A stretch of DNA of 64,000 nt from Pseudomonas kilonensis (GCF_001269885.1 NZ_LHVH01000001.1:1-64000); one strand, 5' to 3'. Shown: positions 7,976-17,363, counted from the stretch's first letter. Translations and numbers: made by a program. Notes: generated by a model not told the origin, from the sequence alone.

Positions 7976-8158
7976 TAGCCGACCTGGCTCGTCCGGTCGT
8001 ACTCCGGTCCAATTGTGGGAGCGAGCCTGCTCGCGAAGGCGGTCTGATAGTTGGCCATAGATTCTGGGCAACCACATTTCCCGTGGAAATTGAACCTTTT
8101 CGCTACCGTGCAGCCTTGACCTGGAATTTGTTATAGAAAATCAATTGCTTGCGTTTTT

Positions 8159-8272
8159 GATCATTCCCACGCTCTGCGTGGGGATGCATCCCGTGACGCT
8201 CTGCGTCACCTTCCAGAAGCGGAACGCGGAGCGTCCCTGGCGACATTCCCACGCAGGAGCGTGGGAACGATC
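8159..8272. repeat. Inverted repeat element, CCCACGCTCTGCGTGG family
   Basis: Second member of the family at 5285-5370. The edges GATCATTCCCACGCTCTGCG and its inverted partner ending GTGGGAACGATC enclose two more internal hairpins. Confidence 0.85.
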
Positions 8273-8318
8273 GACATGTATTTCCAGCCTTAAAAATCAC
8301 ATGGTTGCAATTTGTTCC

Positions 8319-8357
8319 ATGAGAGCTTGCTCCCGCTGGGCAGCAAAGCAGCCCCCC
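8319..8357. repeat. REP element, GGGAGC family, truncated
   Basis: GAGAGCTTGCTCCCGCTGGG followed by CAGCAAAGCAGCCCCCC. It lacks the usual GTGGCGAG left edge. Confidence 0.7.
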
Positions 8358-8572
8358 ACCCTCCCCGAAAAATGCCTACAGACTAAGCCGCATCACCCAC
8401 TTCAAACCCTAACCGCAAACCCGTCTAGCCCCAATTTACGGGCCAAAATAAGCCCTGTTTATTCCGCTGGCGTGATCCTTCCCTCAAGCTACACATCCTT
8501 GCGCCATTGCCTACAACTACGCCAGAATCCGCCCGCTTGTGCGCCTTGTCCCTGGGTTCTATCGTTTCCCTG

Positions 8573-8792
8573 CCACTGCCCATCAGTGGTCGGGTTTAGT
8601 AGCCCGAGGTATTTAGTAAGGTGCAAAGCTCTATCAGTCAGGTATCTCCATGCCTGTATTTGATGGCGGTTGTGCGCAGGGCGCTCTCGGGCGCGCCGGC
8701 TTGCTAAGTCCCCGGTCTACTAACCTGCGTACAGCTGCCACCCCTTGTTTAGTAGCTAGAGGGTTGCGGCTTCACCTATAGGACTTAAGCAC
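8573..8792 (+). promoter_or_regulatory. Structured leader of the DUF6124 gene (candidate regulatory RNA)
   Basis: Successive foldable units: CCACTG/CAGTGG (8573-8589), TCGGGT/GCCCGA (8590-8607), CAGGTAT-CTCC-ATGCCTG (8639-8656, burying the leader-ORF ATG), GGCGC/GCGCC (8680-8697), and GCTGCCACCC/GGGTTGCGGC (8734-8770, nine of ten pairs). The loop of the last contains TTAGTAG (8749-8755), complementary to CTACTAA at 8718-8724, giving a possible H-type pseudoknot. TTAGTAG also occurs at 8596-8602, so CTACTAA has two alternative partners. The SD AGGA (8780-8783) follows directly. Confidence 0.5.
8650..8781 (+). CDS. Short leader ORF (43 codons) upstream of DUF6124 gene
   Basis: ATG at 8650, stop TAG at 8779-8781. 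The product would be a 43-residue basic peptide starting MPVFDGGCAQGALGRAG with no recognised domain. The start codon lies in the 3' arm of a 7-bp hairpin, and the stop codon overlaps the AGGA ribosome site of the DUF6124 gene nine bases before its ATG. That arrangement would allow translation of the leader to control the downstream gene. It is equally possible that it is untranslated and the structure is what matters. Confidence 0.4.
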   Translation: MPVFDGGCAQGALGRAGLLSPRSTNLRTAATPCLVARGLRLHL

Positions 8793-9152
8793 ATGATTAA
8801 ACCTACACCGAATCCGCCAGAGGCGGACCAAGCTTCCCCGCGAACCAAATCCAAAGCCAAGAAACACGACGAAGCCACCAATCGCGCCTTGGATTACTAC
8901 CTGCTACCAAAACCGGAAAAGTCCGAAAATGGGTCCCAACCGGGCCAACTTTTCACCGTCGCAAAAAACGCCGACAACGAATCCCTCCTCGCCAACCTAA
9001 GCGAAACCCTGGCGGCAGCCGACGCGATGGTCAGCAACCTGGCTTTCGACCTGGAAGGTCCGCGTCGTCACATCCTTCTCGGCATCCAGCAATTGATCGA
9101 ATTGAGTTCATTGCTGGCGAATCGGGTGTTGGATAACGTTGATCCGCGTTAG
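8793..9152 (+). CDS. DUF6124 family protein
   Basis: A 119-residue soluble protein with a Lys/Pro/Ser-rich, apparently disordered N-terminus (1-45) and a helical C-terminal half (LLANLSETLAAADAMVSNLA, then LEGPRRHILLGIQQLIELSS). This matches small proteins formerly called DUF3077, now DUF6124, which occur in multiple copies in the P. fluorescens group. Function unknown. AGGA lies nine bases before the ATG and overlaps the stop of the leader ORF. A bidirectional terminator follows. Confidence 0.75.
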   Translation: MIKPTPNPPEADQASPRTKSKAKKHDEATNRALDYYLLPKPEKSENGSQPGQLFTVAKNADNESLLANLSETLAAADAMVSNLAFDLEGPRRHILLGIQQLIELSSLLANRVLDNVDPR

Positions 9153-9199
9153 CCCGTGATCTTGCGGGCCTTTCCGTGACGCCGCACATTTCCGAGCAT

Positions 9200-9239
9200 A
9201 AAAAAACGGGCCTGCATTCCCACGCAGCCCCGTTTTTTT
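9200..9239. terminator. Bidirectional intrinsic terminator
   Basis: AAAAAACGGG-x-CTGC pairs with GCAG-x-CCCGTTTTTT. It separates the convergent DUF6124 (+) and metQ (-) genes. Confidence 0.9.
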
Positions 9240-9254
9240 CACCACCCGATCAGA

Positions 9255-10028
9255 TCAAAACGCCGGCAAAACCGCGCCTTTGTACTTCTCAAGAATAAAA
9301 GCCTTCACTTCCGGGCTGTGCAACGCAGCCACCAGCTTCTTCATCGCCGCACTGTCCTTGTCGTCCGGACGGGCCACCAGGATGTTCACATAAGGCGAAT
9401 CACTCCCTTCAATCACCAACGCATCCTTGGAAGGATCAAGCTTCGCCTCCAACGCATAGTTGGTATTGATCAACGCCAGATCCACCTGGGTCAGCACCCG
9501 CGGAATAGTTGCCGCTTCCAGTTCACGGAATTTCAGATCCTTCGGGTTCTCGGTGATGTCCTTGGTAGTCGACAGGATGTTGTTCGAATCCTTCAGCTTG
9601 ATCACCCCAGCCTTAGCCAGCAGCAACAGCGCCCGGCCGCCGTTGGTGGCGTCGTTCGGGATCACCACGTTGGCGCCGCCCGGCAATTCTGTCAGTGCCT
9701 TGTACTTGCTGGAATACGCGCCCAGGGGTTCCAGGTGCACACCGGCCACGCTCACCAGGTGCGTGCCCTTGGCCTTGTTGAATTCATCCAGGTACGGTTG
9801 GTGTTGGAAGAAGTTGGCGTCCAGGCGCTTTTCGGCGACTTGTACGTTCGGCTGGATGTAGTCGGTGAAGACCTTGACCTTGAGGTCCACGCCTTCTTTG
9901 GCCAGGGCCGGTTTGACGAATTCGAGGATTTCCGCGTGCGGGACCGGGGTGGCCGCGACGGTCAGGGTGTCGGCGGCGTGGGCGGAAAACGCTGCGGCGG
10001 CAGCGAAGGCAACCAGTAGTTTCTTCAT
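9255..10028 (-). CDS. metQ: D-methionine ABC transporter substrate-binding protein MetQ
   Basis: A 257-residue NlpA/MetQ-family binding protein. A type I signal peptide (about 1-18, FSAHA-A) replaces the lipoprotein signal of E. coli MetQ: there is no lipobox Cys, so it should be a free periplasmic protein. Family motifs include PHAEILEFVKP, DANFFQHQPYLDEFN and NTNYALEA. It delivers methionine to MetI/MetN. It is the last gene of the metN-metI-metQ operon, 79 bp after metI; that gap contains a GGCGCC hairpin that could modulate the binding-protein transcript. Confidence 0.93.
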   Translation of the reverse strand: MKKLLVAFAAAAAFSAHAADTLTVAATPVPHAEILEFVKPALAKEGVDLKVKVFTDYIQPNVQVAEKRLDANFFQHQPYLDEFNKAKGTHLVSVAGVHLEPLGAYSSKYKALTELPGGANVVIPNDATNGGRALLLLAKAGVIKLKDSNNILSTTKDITENPKDLKFRELEAATIPRVLTQVDLALINTNYALEAKLDPSKDALVIEGSDSPYVNILVARPDDKDSAAMKKLVAALHSPEVKAFILEKYKGAVLPAF

Positions 10029-10107
10029 TCAGCTAACTCCTTTTGAGGCGCCTGCTCTTGGCGCCTGCCAGCGAATGGCCGGCTCATGGTTTATTGGCCG
10101 CGAGGCC

Positions 10108-10782
10108 TTATTTTCTAGAGAAATGCACAACCAACTTGTCGCCCACGGTTTGCAGGGCCTGCACCAGCACCAGCAGCAACACCACCGTGACCACCATGAC
10201 GTCGGTCTGGAAGCGTTGGTAGCCGAAGCGGATTGCCAAGTCGCCCAAACCACCGGCGCCGACCACCCCGGCCATGGCCGTGTAGGACACCAGCGTAATC
10301 GCTGTCACCGTAATCGCTGCAAAAATGCCTGGGCGGGCTTCCGGCAGCAAGGCGTTGACGATGATTTGCCGCGTCGTTGCGCCCATGGCCTGGGTCGCTT
10401 CGATGATGCCGCGGTCGACTTCGCGCAGGGCGGTTTCCACCAGGCGGGCGAAGAACGGTGTGGCGCCGACCACCAGCGGTGGGATCGCTCCGGCTACGCC
10501 CAACGAGGTGCCAGTGATCAATACCGTGAACGGGATCATCACGATCAACAGGATGATGAACGGCAGCGAACGCAGGATGTTCACGATCAGCGACAGCAGC
10601 GCATACACGCCGCGGGCTTCGAGCAACTGGCGCGGGCTGCACAGGAACAGCAACACGCCCAGGGGCAAGCCGAGCAGCACGGTGAACAGCAGCGAACCGA
10701 ACAGCATCAGGAAGGTGTCGCCGGTGGCCAGCCAGATTTCCAGCCAGTCGATGTTGGAGAAGAACGAATTCAGCAGTTCCAT
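10108..10782 (-). CDS. metI: D-methionine ABC transporter permease MetI
   Basis: A 224-residue inner-membrane permease with five to six transmembrane segments. The EAA-type loop EATQAMGATTRQIIVNALLPEA contacts MetN. The start overlaps the metN stop by one base (TAATG), so the two are translationally coupled. High identity to the MetI family over the whole length was recognised by motif. It transports methionine together with MetN and MetQ. Confidence 0.93.
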   Translation of the reverse strand: MELLNSFFSNIDWLEIWLATGDTFLMLFGSLLFTVLLGLPLGVLLFLCSPRQLLEARGVYALLSLIVNILRSLPFIILLIVMIPFTVLITGTSLGVAGAIPPLVVGATPFFARLVETALREVDRGIIEATQAMGATTRQIIVNALLPEARPGIFAAITVTAITLVSYTAMAGVVGAGGLGDLAIRFGYQRFQTDVMVVTVVLLLVLVQALQTVGDKLVVHFSRK

Positions 10783-11789
10783 TAGCGCAGCACCTCCATG
10801 TGGACATCGGCCGCGGTGAAGCGGGCAAACGCCGCCTCCATGTCACCGCCGGTGATGGCGAGGGTCAGTTGCCCGTAGGGGGTGTCTTTGATGCGGTCGA
10901 TACGACCGGCCAGGATGCTGTAGTCCACGCCGGTTTCCCGGGCGATGGTGCCGAGCAATGGCGCGTAGGTCGCGTCGCCCTGGAACGTCAGACGCACGAT
11001 GCGCCCGGGGACGTGAGCGAAATCGTCGCGCTGTTCGCTTTCGTCGATCTGCTCGTCTTCCTGGACGAAACGCTTGGTGGTCGGGTGCTTGGGGTGCAGG
11101 AACACCTGGGCCACCGGGCCTTGCTCGACGATCACGCCGGCGTCCATCACGGCCACTTGATCGCAAACGCGGCGGATCACGTCCATTTCATGGGTGATCA
11201 GCACGATGGTCAGCTTCAGCTCGCGGTTGATTTCCGCCAGCAGTTGCAGCACCGAGGCGGTGGTCTGTGGGTCGAGGGCGCTGGTGGCCTCGTCGCACAG
11301 CAAAATCTTGGGTTTGGTCGCCAGGGCGCGGGCGATGCCGACGCGCTGCTTCTGGCCGCCGGACAATTGCGCCGGGTGTTTGCGGGCGTGGTCGGACAAG
11401 CCCACCCGTGCCAGCAACTCGGCGACGCGCTGGTCGATTTCGCTGCGGGACAATTCGCCGGCCAGCGTCAGTGGCAGCGCCACGTTGTCGGCCACGGTCT
11501 TGGATGCCAGCAGGTTGAAGTGCTGGAAAATCATCCCGACTTGCTGGCGGAAGCGGCGCAGGCCGCTGGCGTCCAGGGCGGTGACTTCCTCGCCGTCGAC
11601 GATGATCTTGCCGCCCGTGGAATCTTCAAGGCGATTGATCAGGCGCAGCAGGGTACTTTTTCCCGCGCCGGAATGGCCAATCAGGCCGAAGACCTGACCG
11701 TTCTCAATCGTCAGACTGGTCGGATGCAGGGCGGGGATATCCCTACCGGCGACTCGGTAGGTTTTATGGACGTCTTGAAACTCGATCAC
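10782..11789 (-). CDS. metN: Methionine ABC transporter ATP-binding protein MetN
   Basis: A 335-residue ATPase. Walker [10 protein letters not shown] is at about 38-46, signature LSGGQKQR, Walker [14 protein letters not shown], and the His switch in VLITHEMD. The C-terminal 90 residues form the NIL (ACT-like) domain that binds methionine and mediates trans-inhibition. It is the first gene of the metNIQ operon, divergent from katE, with about 90 bp to the start of the katE leader. Confidence 0.94.
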   Translation of the reverse strand: MIEFQDVHKTYRVAGRDIPALHPTSLTIENGQVFGLIGHSGAGKSTLLRLINRLEDSTGGKIIVDGEEVTALDASGLRRFRQQVGMIFQHFNLLASKTVADNVALPLTLAGELSRSEIDQRVAELLARVGLSDHARKHPAQLSGGQKQRVGIARALATKPKILLCDEATSALDPQTTASVLQLLAEINRELKLTIVLITHEMDVIRRVCDQVAVMDAGVIVEQGPVAQVFLHPKHPTTKRFVQEDEQIDESEQRDDFAHVPGRIVRLTFQGDATYAPLLGTIARETGVDYSILAGRIDRIKDTPYGQLTLAITGGDMEAAFARFTAADVHMEVLR

Positions 11790-12054
11790 GTAGCGAACCT
11801 TGTGGGGCGCGTTGGAAAAGGATCAGCGGTTAGCCGGGCGCGCATTTTAGCCTGTCCGTATAGAGGTTCTTAGCATTTATTTGCGATCAGACCTGTCATT
11901 TGGCAATAACGCGATCAAAGGCCATAAAAAAGGAACACGGCCAAACGGCGTCGGTCACTCATTAGGCCACTCGAAAATGCCCAGGTGCCGAACCTGCGGT
12001 ATCGAACTCAAGAGTCCCGGCCATGGCGGGGATTGCAAAGAGGAGTCATGCCTG

Positions 12055-14193
12055 ATGAGTACCAAGAAGCCCACGGTCAACAAGAGCCAACTGGCCGGGA
12101 CCGACACGCTGGATCGCGGCAACACCAACGCCAAGCTCGAAAGCCTGGAACAGTTCCGTTCCGACGCCACCGAACAGGCGTTGCGCACCAACCAGGGCGT
12201 GAAGATCGCCGATAACCAGAACACCCTGCGCGCCGGCCCCCGCGGCCCTTCGTTGCTGGAAGACTTCATCATGCGTGAAAAAATCACGCACTTTGACCAT
12301 GAACGCATTCCGGAACGCATCGTCCACGCCCGCGGGACCGGTGCCCATGGTTATTTTCAGAGCTATGACGCGCATTCGGCATTGACCAAGGCCGGTTTCC
12401 TACAAGATCCGAGCAAGAAAACCCCGGTGTTCGTGCGTTTTTCCACTGTGCAAGGCCCACGCGGCTCCGGCGACACCGTGCGGGACGTGCGGGGCTTTGC
12501 GGTGAAGTTCTTCACCGACGAAGGCAACTTCGACCTGGTGGGCAACAACATGCCGGTGTTTTTCATTCAGGACGCGGTGAAATTTCCGGACTTTGTCCAC
12601 GCGGTAAAACCCGAGCCCCACAACGAAATTCCTACAGGCGGCTCGGCCCACGACACGTTCTGGGATTTTGTCTCGCTGGTGCCGGAATCGGCTCACATGG
12701 TGATCTGGGCGATGTCTGACCGGGCCATTCCAAAAAGCCTACGAACGATGCAGGGTTTTGGGGTGCACACCTTCCGCATGATCAACGCCGAAGGCAAAAG
12801 CAGCTTCGTCAAATTCCACTGGCGCCCTACCGTCGGCACCTGCTCGTTGGTATGGGACGAAGCCCAGAAACTGGCGGGTAAAGATACGGACTACCACCGT
12901 CGTGATCTCTGGGAGTCGATCGAGATGGGCGACTACCCGGAATGGGAGTTCGGCGTGCAGGTTGTTGCCGAGGAAGACGAGCACAAGTTTGACTTCGACC
13001 TGCTCGACCCGACCAAGATCATCCCTGAAGAGCTGGTGCCCATCACGCCCCTGGGCAAAATGGTGCTGAACCGCAACCCGGACAATTTCTTCGCCGAGGT
13101 CGAGCAAGTTGCGTTCTGCCCCGGGCACATCGTGCCGGGCATCGACTTTTCCAATGACCCGTTGCTGCAAGGGCGGCTGTTTTCCTACACCGATACGCAG
13201 ATCAGCCGACTCGGTGGGCCGAATTTTCATGAGCTGCCGATCAACCGGGCGATCACGCCGGTACACAACGGCCAGCGCGATGCGATGCACCGCACCACCA
13301 TCGACAAGGGGCGTGCGTCCTACGAGCCGAACTCCATCGACGGCGGCTGGCCGAAGGAAACCCTGCCCGGCCCGGAAGATGGCGGCTTCGAAAGTTACCC
13401 AGAGCGCATCGACGCCTACAAGATCCGCCAACGCAGCGATTCGTTCGCTGACCATTTCTCCCAGGCACGGCTGTTTTACAAGAGCATGAGCGCTCACGAG
13501 CAGGAGCACATCATCGCTGCCTACAGCTTCGAGCTGGGCAAGGTGGAGCGTGAGCTCATCCGGGCGCGGCAGGTCAATGAGATCCTCGCCAATATCGACC
13601 TGGAACTGGCCGGGCGAGTGGCGAAAAACCTCGGGTTGCCGGCGCCCACCGCTGGCACCGTCGATGTGCCAACGCCATCGTTGGAGCAATCTCCGGCCTT
13701 GAGCCAGGCGAACCTGCTGTCCGGCGACATCAAGACGCGAAAAGTGGCGGTGTTGGTGGCTAACGGTGTCGATGGGGCGATCATCGATGCGCTCAAGAAG
13801 GCCCTGAAGGCCGAGGGCGCCCACGCTAAAGTGCTGGGGCCGACCTCCGCACCGGTGACCACGGCCGATGGGAAAACGCTGGCGGTGGATGCGTCCATGG
13901 AAGGGTTGCCGTCGATTGCCTTTGACGCGGTGTTCGTGCCGGGTGGGGCGGAGTCGATCAAGGCTTTGAGTCGCGACGGCGTGGCGTTGCATTACGTGCT
14001 GGAGGCCTACAAGCATCTGAAAGCCATTGGGCTTCATGGTGAGGCCCGGCAGTTGTTGGTGGGGTTGAAGCTGGAGGTGGATGCGGGGTTGATCGAAGAT
14101 GCGGATGCGAGCGGTTTTTCGCGGTTTTTTGCGGCGATTGCTCAGCATCGGGTTTGGGCGCGGGAGCCGAAGGCCAAGGCGGTTCCGGCCTAA
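12055..14193 (+). CDS. katE: Catalase HPII, large-subunit clade 2
   Basis: A 712-residue monofunctional haem catalase (2 H2O2 to O2 + 2 H2O). The catalytic His is H91 in [12 protein letters not shown], and the haem-proximal region is [15 protein letters not shown]. The C-terminal 150 residues ([13 protein letters not shown]...) form the flavodoxin/class I glutaminase-like domain found only in large catalases. The start at 12055 (MSTKKPTVN) has AGGAG nine bases upstream; extending further upstream in frame adds residues unlike any catalase. The gene interrupts the metNIQ-znu order known in P. aeruginosa, so it is an insertion at this point relative to that species. No promoter was assigned. 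Confidence 0.93.
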   Translation: MSTKKPTVNKSQLAGTDTLDRGNTNAKLESLEQFRSDATEQALRTNQGVKIADNQNTLRAGPRGPSLLEDFIMREKITHFDHERIPERIVHARGTGAHGYFQSYDAHSALTKAGFLQDPSKKTPVFVRFSTVQGPRGSGDTVRDVRGFAVKFFTDEGNFDLVGNNMPVFFIQDAVKFPDFVHAVKPEPHNEIPTGGSAHDTFWDFVSLVPESAHMVIWAMSDRAIPKSLRTMQGFGVHTFRMINAEGKSSFVKFHWRPTVGTCSLVWDEAQKLAGKDTDYHRRDLWESIEMGDYPEWEFGVQVVAEEDEHKFDFDLLDPTKIIPEELVPITPLGKMVLNRNPDNFFAEVEQVAFCPGHIVPGIDFSNDPLLQGRLFSYTDTQISRLGGPNFHELPINRAITPVHNGQRDAMHRTTIDKGRASYEPNSIDGGWPKETLPGPEDGGFESYPERIDAYKIRQRSDSFADHFSQARLFYKSMSAHEQEHIIAAYSFELGKVERELIRARQVNEILANIDLELAGRVAKNLGLPAPTAGTVDVPTPSLEQSPALSQANLLSGDIKTRKVAVLVANGVDGAIIDALKKALKAEGAHAKVLGPTSAPVTTADGKTLAVDASMEGLPSIAFDAVFVPGGAESIKALSRDGVALHYVLEAYKHLKAIGLHGEARQLLVGLKLEVDAGLIEDADASGFSRFFAAIAQHRVWAREPKAKAVPA

Positions 14194-14218
14194 AGAGATT
14201 TGTTGTCTGGTAGGGCGC

Positions 14219-14543
14219 TATCGCGGGCAAGCCTTGCTCCCACAGATCAGCTCCACAGGATCAACTCTCACAGGATCAACTCTCACAGGTGTTAGCTCTC
14301 ACAGGATCAACTCTCACAGGTGTTAGCTCTCACAGGATCAACTCTCACAGGTGTTAGCTCTCACAGGATCAACTCTCACAGGTGTTAGCTCTCACAGGAT
14401 CAACTCTCACAGGTGTTAGCTCTCACAGGATCAACTCTCACAGGTGTTAGCTCTCACAGGGTCAATTCTCACAGGGTCAGATCTCACAGAGAACACATTG
14501 ACCTATGGGAATTGCCCTGTGGGAGCAAGGCTTGCCCGCGATG
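14219..14543. repeat. 31-bp tandem array enclosed by inverted REP sequences
   Basis: Outer edges: ATCGCGGGCAAGCCTTGCTC (14219 on) and its inverted partner ending CTTGCCCGCGATG (14543). Inside, a 15-mer CTCACAGGATCAACT alternates with a 16-mer CTCACAGGTGTTAGCT, giving a 31-bp unit. The GTGTTAG member starts at 14282, 14313, 14344, 14375, 14406 and 14437, exactly 31 bp apart, with degenerate ends on both sides. The unit start CTCACAG resembles the REP edge CTCCCACAG. It lies between convergent katE and the znu-linked lipoprotein gene. Confidence 0.9.
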
Positions 14544-14546
14544 CTT

Positions 14547-15260
14547 TTAGGGTTTGCGAGGTGTCAGCACCATCTGCGCCGACACACTGCGCAAAATCTG
14601 CTTCTGCAGTTTCAAATCAAACCCCGGATCAAGTTTCTTGACCCGCTTGCTCAGCAACGTCGCCAACCACGGATAATCATCAGTACGCGGCGCCTGGATG
14701 CTGACGTCACACTGATAATTCACCACGTCGGCGGCGATGGCATCCAGTTGTCGACGCATCTGCTGTATATCGGCGAGGTTGAGCGCAACAGTGGTGCTGG
14801 GGGCGCTCGGGTCGATCACTTTGGCGACTGGTTTGGCTTCGGCGGCCTTGAGGTCGGCCTCGGCTTTTTCCAGGTCGGCCTTGCGCGCTTCGGCAATGGC
14901 GCTGTTGACCTCGCCAGTGAGGGCCGGGGCCTTGGGCATCAACGCTCGGGCACGGCTCAGGGCGGTGGCGGCGGCGTTTACATCGCCTTTTTGCAGGTCG
15001 ATCTGGCTGCGGCGCAAATACGCCTCGGCCAGTTGCCGCTGATAGGGTTCCAGCGACCGGTCTTCGGGCGACTGGGCTTGCAAGGCGGCCAACTGGTCTT
15101 CGGCGGTGGCCAGCTCATTGCTGGCAAGGCTTTGCTCGAGCTGCGCGATGGCCGGGCCCCGCGTATCGGGGGCCTGGATGACCGGCGGTGTACTCTGGCA
15201 GGCGCCCAGCAGCAGGGAAAATGCGACAAGGAGCAGATAACGGGAGGCGAACGGCTTCAT
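14547..15260 (-). CDS. Lipoprotein with TPR-like helices, last gene of the zinc locus
   Basis: A 237-residue protein with a lipoprotein signal (LLLGAC, Cys21) and then helical, Ala/Leu-rich sequence in two parts: TPR-like repeats (about 40-120, YLRRSQIDLQKGDVNAAATA) and a coiled-coil segment rich in KAEADLKAAEAK. A more globular tail contains Cys184-type NYQCDVSI. It corresponds by position to P. aeruginosa PA5502. It starts 37 bp after znuB on the same strand, so it is probably in the Zur-controlled transcript, but its role is not known. Confidence 0.8.
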   Translation of the reverse strand: MKPFASRYLLLVAFSLLLGACQSTPPVIQAPDTRGPAIAQLEQSLASNELATAEDQLAALQAQSPEDRSLEPYQRQLAEAYLRRSQIDLQKGDVNAAATALSRARALMPKAPALTGEVNSAIAEARKADLEKAEADLKAAEAKPVAKVIDPSAPSTTVALNLADIQQMRRQLDAIAADVVNYQCDVSIQAPRTDDYPWLATLLSKRVKKLDPGFDLKLQKQILRSVSAQMVLTPRKP

Positions 15261-15297
15261 TCCTGCGACTCTCTATTTGCGCAAAAAGCGAGCAAGT

Positions 15298-16086
15298 CTA
15301 CACCCCTCGACGAGGCAGGACAAAACTCAGCAGAAACAGCGCGGCGGCGCTGACCACGATCGACGGGCCGGCCGGGGTGTCCTTGAACCAGGAAAGTGCC
15401 AGGCCGCCACACACTGCGAGCATGCCCAGCAGGCTCGCGCCCAGGGCCATCTGCTCGGGTGAGCGGGCGTGACGCTGTGCCGCAGCCGCCGGGATGATCA
15501 GCAATGAAGTAATCAGCAACACCCCGACGATTTTCATCGCCACCGCGATGACCACCGCAATCAGCAGCATCAGCGCCAGCCGCAAACCCAGTACGGGCAG
15601 GCCTTCGACCCGGGCCAGTTCCTCGTGCACGGTGACGGCCAGCAAGGGCCGCCAGAGCGCCACCAGCAACAGCAGCACCGCGGCGCTACCGCCGAGGATC
15701 CACGACAGGTCCGTCGGACTGATCGCCAACAGGTCGCCGAACAGATAGGCCATCAGGTCAATCCGCACGTCATGCATGAAGCTTAGTACCACCAGCCCGA
15801 GGGACAGGGTGCTCGGCGCCAAAATACCCAGCAGCGTGTCGGACGCCAGCGGTTGGCGGTGTTGCAAGGTCACCAGCACCACCGCCAGCAACAGGCAACC
15901 AACGGTCACCGCCACCGCCGGGCTGACATCCAGCAGAAACCCCAAGGCCACGCCGAGCAACGCTGCGTGGGACAAGGTGTCGCCGAAATAGGCCATGCGC
16001 CGCCAGACCACGAACGAACCCAGGGGACCGGCTACCAAGGCGAGTGCCAAGCCTGCGAGCAGGGCGTACAACAGAAAATCAGCCAT
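15298..16086 (-). CDS. znuB: Zinc ABC transporter permease ZnuB
   Basis: A 262-residue inner-membrane permease of the ABC-3 family with about eight hydrophobic segments. It imports Zn2+ from ZnuA using ZnuC. The start at 16086 ([12 protein letters not shown]) overlaps the end of znuC by 8 bp; longer in-frame extensions run into znuC coding sequence. The conserved [19 protein letters not shown] segment is the ZnuB signature. Confidence 0.93.
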   Translation of the reverse strand: MADFLLYALLAGLALALVAGPLGSFVVWRRMAYFGDTLSHAALLGVALGFLLDVSPAVAVTVGCLLLAVVLVTLQHRQPLASDTLLGILAPSTLSLGLVVLSFMHDVRIDLMAYLFGDLLAISPTDLSWILGGSAAVLLLLVALWRPLLAVTVHEELARVEGLPVLGLRLALMLLIAVVIAVAMKIVGVLLITSLLIIPAAAAQRHARSPEQMALGASLLGMLAVCGGLALSWFKDTPAGPSIVVSAAALFLLSFVLPRRGV

Positions 16087-16861
16087 GCTTGCAGCCATCT
16101 CCATGAACATGATTGGAAGCAGAAGGGGCGCTGACCACCGAACCATGCAGGTCATGGGCGTGGTCATGGTGGTGGTGATAAATCGCCAGGCTTTGTGCGT
16201 TTTTTCCGAACAGCTCGACGAAAGCCGGATCGCCACTGACTTGCTCGGGATGCCCGGAACAGCAGACGTGGCGATTGAGGCAGACCACCTGGTCGGTGGT
16301 GCTCATCACCAGGTGCAAGTCGTGGGAGACCATCAGCACGCCGCAGCCGTGGCGGTCGCGCAGGCGCGTGATCAGGCTGTACAGCTCGGCCTGCCCCGCC
16401 ACGTCGACCCCTTGCACCGGCTCGTCGAGCACCAGCAGCTCAGGCTCACGCAGCAGGGCGCGAGCCAGCAATACGCGCTGCATCTCGCCCCCGGACACGC
16501 TTTGCACCGGGCTGTCGATCACCTGTTCGGCGCCGACTTCTTTGAGCGCGGCCAAGGCGCGTGCGCGGTCCACGCCTGGCACCAGGCGCAGGAAACGCAG
16601 CACCGACAGTGGCAGCGTCGGGTCGACGTGGAGTTTTTGCGGCATGTAGCCGACGCGCAACCTGGGCTTGCGCCAGACGCTGCCGCTGTCGGGCTTGAGC
16701 AAACCCAGCACGGCGCGCACCAGGGTGGTCTTGCCGGCGCCGTTGGGGCCGATCAAGGTCACGATCTGCCCCGGCTCGACGCTCAGGTGGATGTTGTCCA
16801 GCACGCTCTGCCCGGCGAACGTCACGGCCACCTGTTCGAGGCGGATCAACGCATTGCTCAT
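16079..16861 (-). CDS. znuC: Zinc ABC transporter ATP-binding protein ZnuC
   Basis: A 260-residue ATPase. It has Walker [10 protein letters not shown], signature VSGGEMQR, Walker [13 protein letters not shown] and the switch His in VSHDLH. The His-rich tail ([12 protein letters not shown]) is common in ZnuC and may hold zinc. The start overlaps the zur stop by one base (TGATG), so zur-znuC-znuB form one coupled operon. Confidence 0.94.
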   Translation of the reverse strand: MSNALIRLEQVAVTFAGQSVLDNIHLSVEPGQIVTLIGPNGAGKTTLVRAVLGLLKPDSGSVWRKPRLRVGYMPQKLHVDPTLPLSVLRFLRLVPGVDRARALAALKEVGAEQVIDSPVQSVSGGEMQRVLLARALLREPELLVLDEPVQGVDVAGQAELYSLITRLRDRHGCGVLMVSHDLHLVMSTTDQVVCLNRHVCCSGHPEQVSGDPAFVELFGKNAQSLAIYHHHHDHAHDLHGSVVSAPSASNHVHGDGCKHG

Positions 16862-17343
16862 CAGGCCCCCTGGCAGCCGGAGCAGAGACCGACCACTTCG
16901 ACGGTCTGGGTGTCGACCACGAAGCCGACGTCTTTGGCGCTGGCGATGATGGCATCGCTGATGGACTTCTGTTCCAGCTCGATGGCGGCGTGGCATTCGC
17001 GGCAGATCAGGAACTGGCCTTGGTGGGCGTGCTCCGGGTGGTTGCAGCCGACGAAGGCGTTCAGCGACGAAATGCGATGCACCAGGCCGTTTTCCAAGAG
17101 GAAATCCAGCGCCCGGTAGACCGTTGGCGGCGCGGCGCGGCGGCCGTCCTGCTCGCTGAGCACCGCGAGGATGTCGTAGGCGCCCAGCGGCTTGTGGCTT
17201 TGCCAGACCAATTCCAGCACGCGCCGACGCAGGGCGGTCAGGCGCAACCCTTGGCGCGCGCAGATGGCGTCGGCCTCGGACAGCGCGCTGTGCACGCAGT
17301 GGGAGTGATCGTGGGGGCGACTGGCAAGGGGTGTAATAGGCAT
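16861..17343 (-). CDS. zur: Zinc uptake regulator Zur (Fur family)
   Basis: A 160-residue Fur-family repressor (np20 in P. aeruginosa). The winged-helix region [13 protein letters not shown]...[20 protein letters not shown] is followed by a dimerisation domain with two CxxC pairs (CRECH and LCSGC) for structural zinc and His residues for regulatory zinc. When zinc is plentiful it should repress znuA and its own operon. It is first in zur-znuC-znuB and divergent from znuA, with the probable Zur box between them. Confidence 0.93.
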   Translation of the reverse strand: MPITPLASRPHDHSHCVHSALSEADAICARQGLRLTALRRRVLELVWQSHKPLGAYDILAVLSEQDGRRAAPPTVYRALDFLLENGLVHRISSLNAFVGCNHPEHAHQGQFLICRECHAAIELEQKSISDAIIASAKDVGFVVDTQTVEVVGLCSGCQGA

Positions 17344-17363
17344 GGGCAGCGACGAGTTTAGTG

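Larger units (their letters stand above)
7147..8572. other. 1.4-kb gene-poor stretch made of several repeat families
   Basis: No reading frame here has a plausible ribosome site or recognisable product. The stretch contains a broken GGCGAGGG-type repeat (about 7349), two diverged copies of a 69-bp segment (7548 and 8091), a double-palindrome element (about 7690-7975), a REP half at about 8015, an inverted CCCACGCTCTGCG element (8159-8272) and a REP (8319-8357). Confidence 0.6.

Noticed and set aside
7776..8060. 94-codon frame in the repeat-rich gap
   Set aside because: It is made of the double-palindrome element and a REP half (ending LWERACSRRRSDSWP, the translation of a REP), so it is not a gene.
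10958..11697. Open frames antisense to metN
   Set aside because: Shadow frames in high-GC DNA; Arg/Ala/Gly-rich without motifs.
11881..12054. N-terminal extension of KatE by 58 residues
   Set aside because: The extension contains a Cys-rich stretch unlike catalases, and a good ribosome site lies before the ATG at 12055.
14245..14490. Second possible CRISPR array
   Set aside because: Exact tandem units without spacers; same reasoning as for the larger array.
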